Assembly: GCA_003650505.1 (NCBI GenBank)
Contig: QMQL01000078.1
Location: forward strand, 1-5,024
Origin: Candidatus Acetothermia bacterium
GTDB taxonomy: Bacteria > Bipolaricaulota > Bipolaricaulia > UBA7950 > UBA9294
Length of the DNA stretch: 5,024 nucleotides
Direction: 5' to 3'
The notes under the pieces are model-generated. The model saw only the letters and a list, made by a program, of their open reading frames with translations, did not search any database and was not told the origin of the DNA. Each line of letters begins with the position of its first letter. Positions within the stretch are counted from its first letter, which is position 1. Made by a program: the position numbers and the translations under genes. Positions 4,671-5,024 of this stretch are shown in pieces.

Positions 4671-5024
4671 GACACAAGGGAACGGCGCTTCGAAGGATAC
4701 GATCAGGAAGGTCATCCGCCTCGAGGAGGCGAACGGCTTCGACAACTCGGCGACGACGTGCGGTTTGGAGGAGTTCATCCGGAGGAACCTACCCCAAGCC
4801 GCACCGGTCATCGCCGGCTACGACGGGGCCGGGCACTTCGAGCGTCAACGCCTCCTCGCCCGCCTCCGCGAACACCTCGAAGGAGGGGACGAGGAGGGCC
4901 TTGAGCTGTCGAGCCCGATCGCCCGGTTGAAGGGGGTGGGGAAGAGGCGGGCGGAGGGGCTGGCCCGGCTCGGGATCGAGACGATCGAGGACCTATTGTT
5001 CTATCTCCCGCGGCGGATCGAGGA
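4669..5024 (+). CDS. recG: ATP-dependent DNA helicase RecG, N-terminal part
   Basis: The gene runs off the window; 118 residues are visible. RecG remodels stalled replication forks and branched recombination intermediates. The signature is LKGVGKRRAEGLARLGIETIEDLLFYLPRR (87-116), the opening of the wedge domain found at the start of the classical RecG core. About 80 residues precede it, including IRKVIRLEEANGFDNSATTCGLEEFIRRNL (12-41), which resembles the extra N-terminal helical domain of long RecG forms such as those of Chloroflexi and Thermotoga; E. coli RecG lacks it. ATG 4669-4671 is chosen because this extension fits the family from close to its first residues and no good alternative start is seen. 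There is no Shine-Dalgarno; a TATAAT lies 12 nt upstream. The helicase motifs lie outside the window, so integrity of the gene is unknown. It diverges from def-fmt across about 48 bp. Confidence 0.9.
   Translation, partial: MTQGNGASKDTIRKVIRLEEANGFDNSATTCGLEEFIRRNLPQAAPVIAGYDGAGHFERQRLLARLREHLEGGDEEGLELSSPIARLKGVGKRRAEGLARLGIETIEDLLFYLPRRIE

Larger units (their letters stand above)
4649..4677 (-). promoter_or_regulatory. Promoter of def-fmt
   Basis: On the minus strand TTGTGT (4672-4677) is followed after exactly 17 nt by a perfect TATAAT (4649-4654). Transcription should start near 4642, leaving a leader of about 22 nt that contains the def Shine-Dalgarno. The -35 lies within recG codons 2 and 3, and the spacer contains the recG start codon, so def transcription machinery overlaps the recG start. 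Confidence 0.7.

Noticed and set aside
4172..4672. Plus-strand open frame antisense to def
   Set aside because: Serine/arginine-rich shadow with no recognisable domain; def on the opposite strand has all three catalytic motifs.
4618..4677. Longer def starting at the ATG at 4675-4677 (19 extra residues)
   Set aside because: The extension lies over the -35/-10 elements and has no family homology; the internal ATG at 4618-4620 has a Shine-Dalgarno and the conserved N-terminus.
1..5024. A new defence, mobile or biosynthetic system
   Set aside because: Every sizeable open frame is explained by a known housekeeping or widely conserved family; there are no direct repeats, recombinase or transposase genes, attachment sites or composition breaks.

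Overview
The window is a compact stretch of bacterial chromosome, clearly GC-rich by eye (roughly 60-65%), with about eight genes and almost no free intergenic space. Peptide deformylase, methionyl-tRNA formyltransferase, an FtsX-type division protein and RecG together mark it as bacterial. The RecG N-terminus and the endonuclease III variant (SQNTND motif) look more like deep-branching or Chloroflexi-like/candidate-phylum lineages than Proteobacteria, but I cannot name a phylum with confidence. I see no mobile element, tRNA, rRNA or CRISPR array, and no gap over 300 bases without a gene.

Layout. Bases 1-497 (+): the C-terminal part of an FtsX-like membrane protein. Bases 494-1531 (-): a polytopic membrane protein of the LPG-synthase transmembrane (UPF0104) family, convergent with ftsX and sharing the stop tetramer TTAA. 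Bases 1564-2729 (-): nth (endonuclease III) followed by pncC/cinA C-domain (NMN amidohydrolase), coupled through an ATGA overlap. Bases 2730-2804: a 75-bp divergent promoter region containing an inverted repeat. Bases 2805-3215 (+): a PPC/DUF296-domain protein. Bases 3212-4620 (-): def-fmt, coupled through a GTGA overlap and convergent with the PPC gene through a shared CTAG. Bases 4621-4668: a divergent promoter built around the symmetric octamer ATTATAAT. Bases 4669 to the end (+): the N-terminus of RecG.

How the genes work together. def and fmt form the N-formylmethionine cycle: Fmt formylates initiator Met-tRNA and Def removes the formyl group from the nascent chain. nth and recG are DNA repair genes. 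The nth-pncC pair may link base excision repair to recycling of the NMN released by NAD+-dependent DNA ligase. FtsX and the UPF0104 protein act in the envelope.

The content is ordinary housekeeping; I found no convincing new multi-gene system. What deserves a second look is regulatory and architectural: a symmetric -10 that could fire both def-fmt and recG, with the def -35 inside recG codons 2-3; -10-like boxes 6-12 nt before the start codons of first-in-transcript genes (leaderless or near-leaderless mRNAs) while internal genes carry good Shine-Dalgarno sites; convergent gene pairs joined by palindromic stop tetramers; and a marked excess of GATC.
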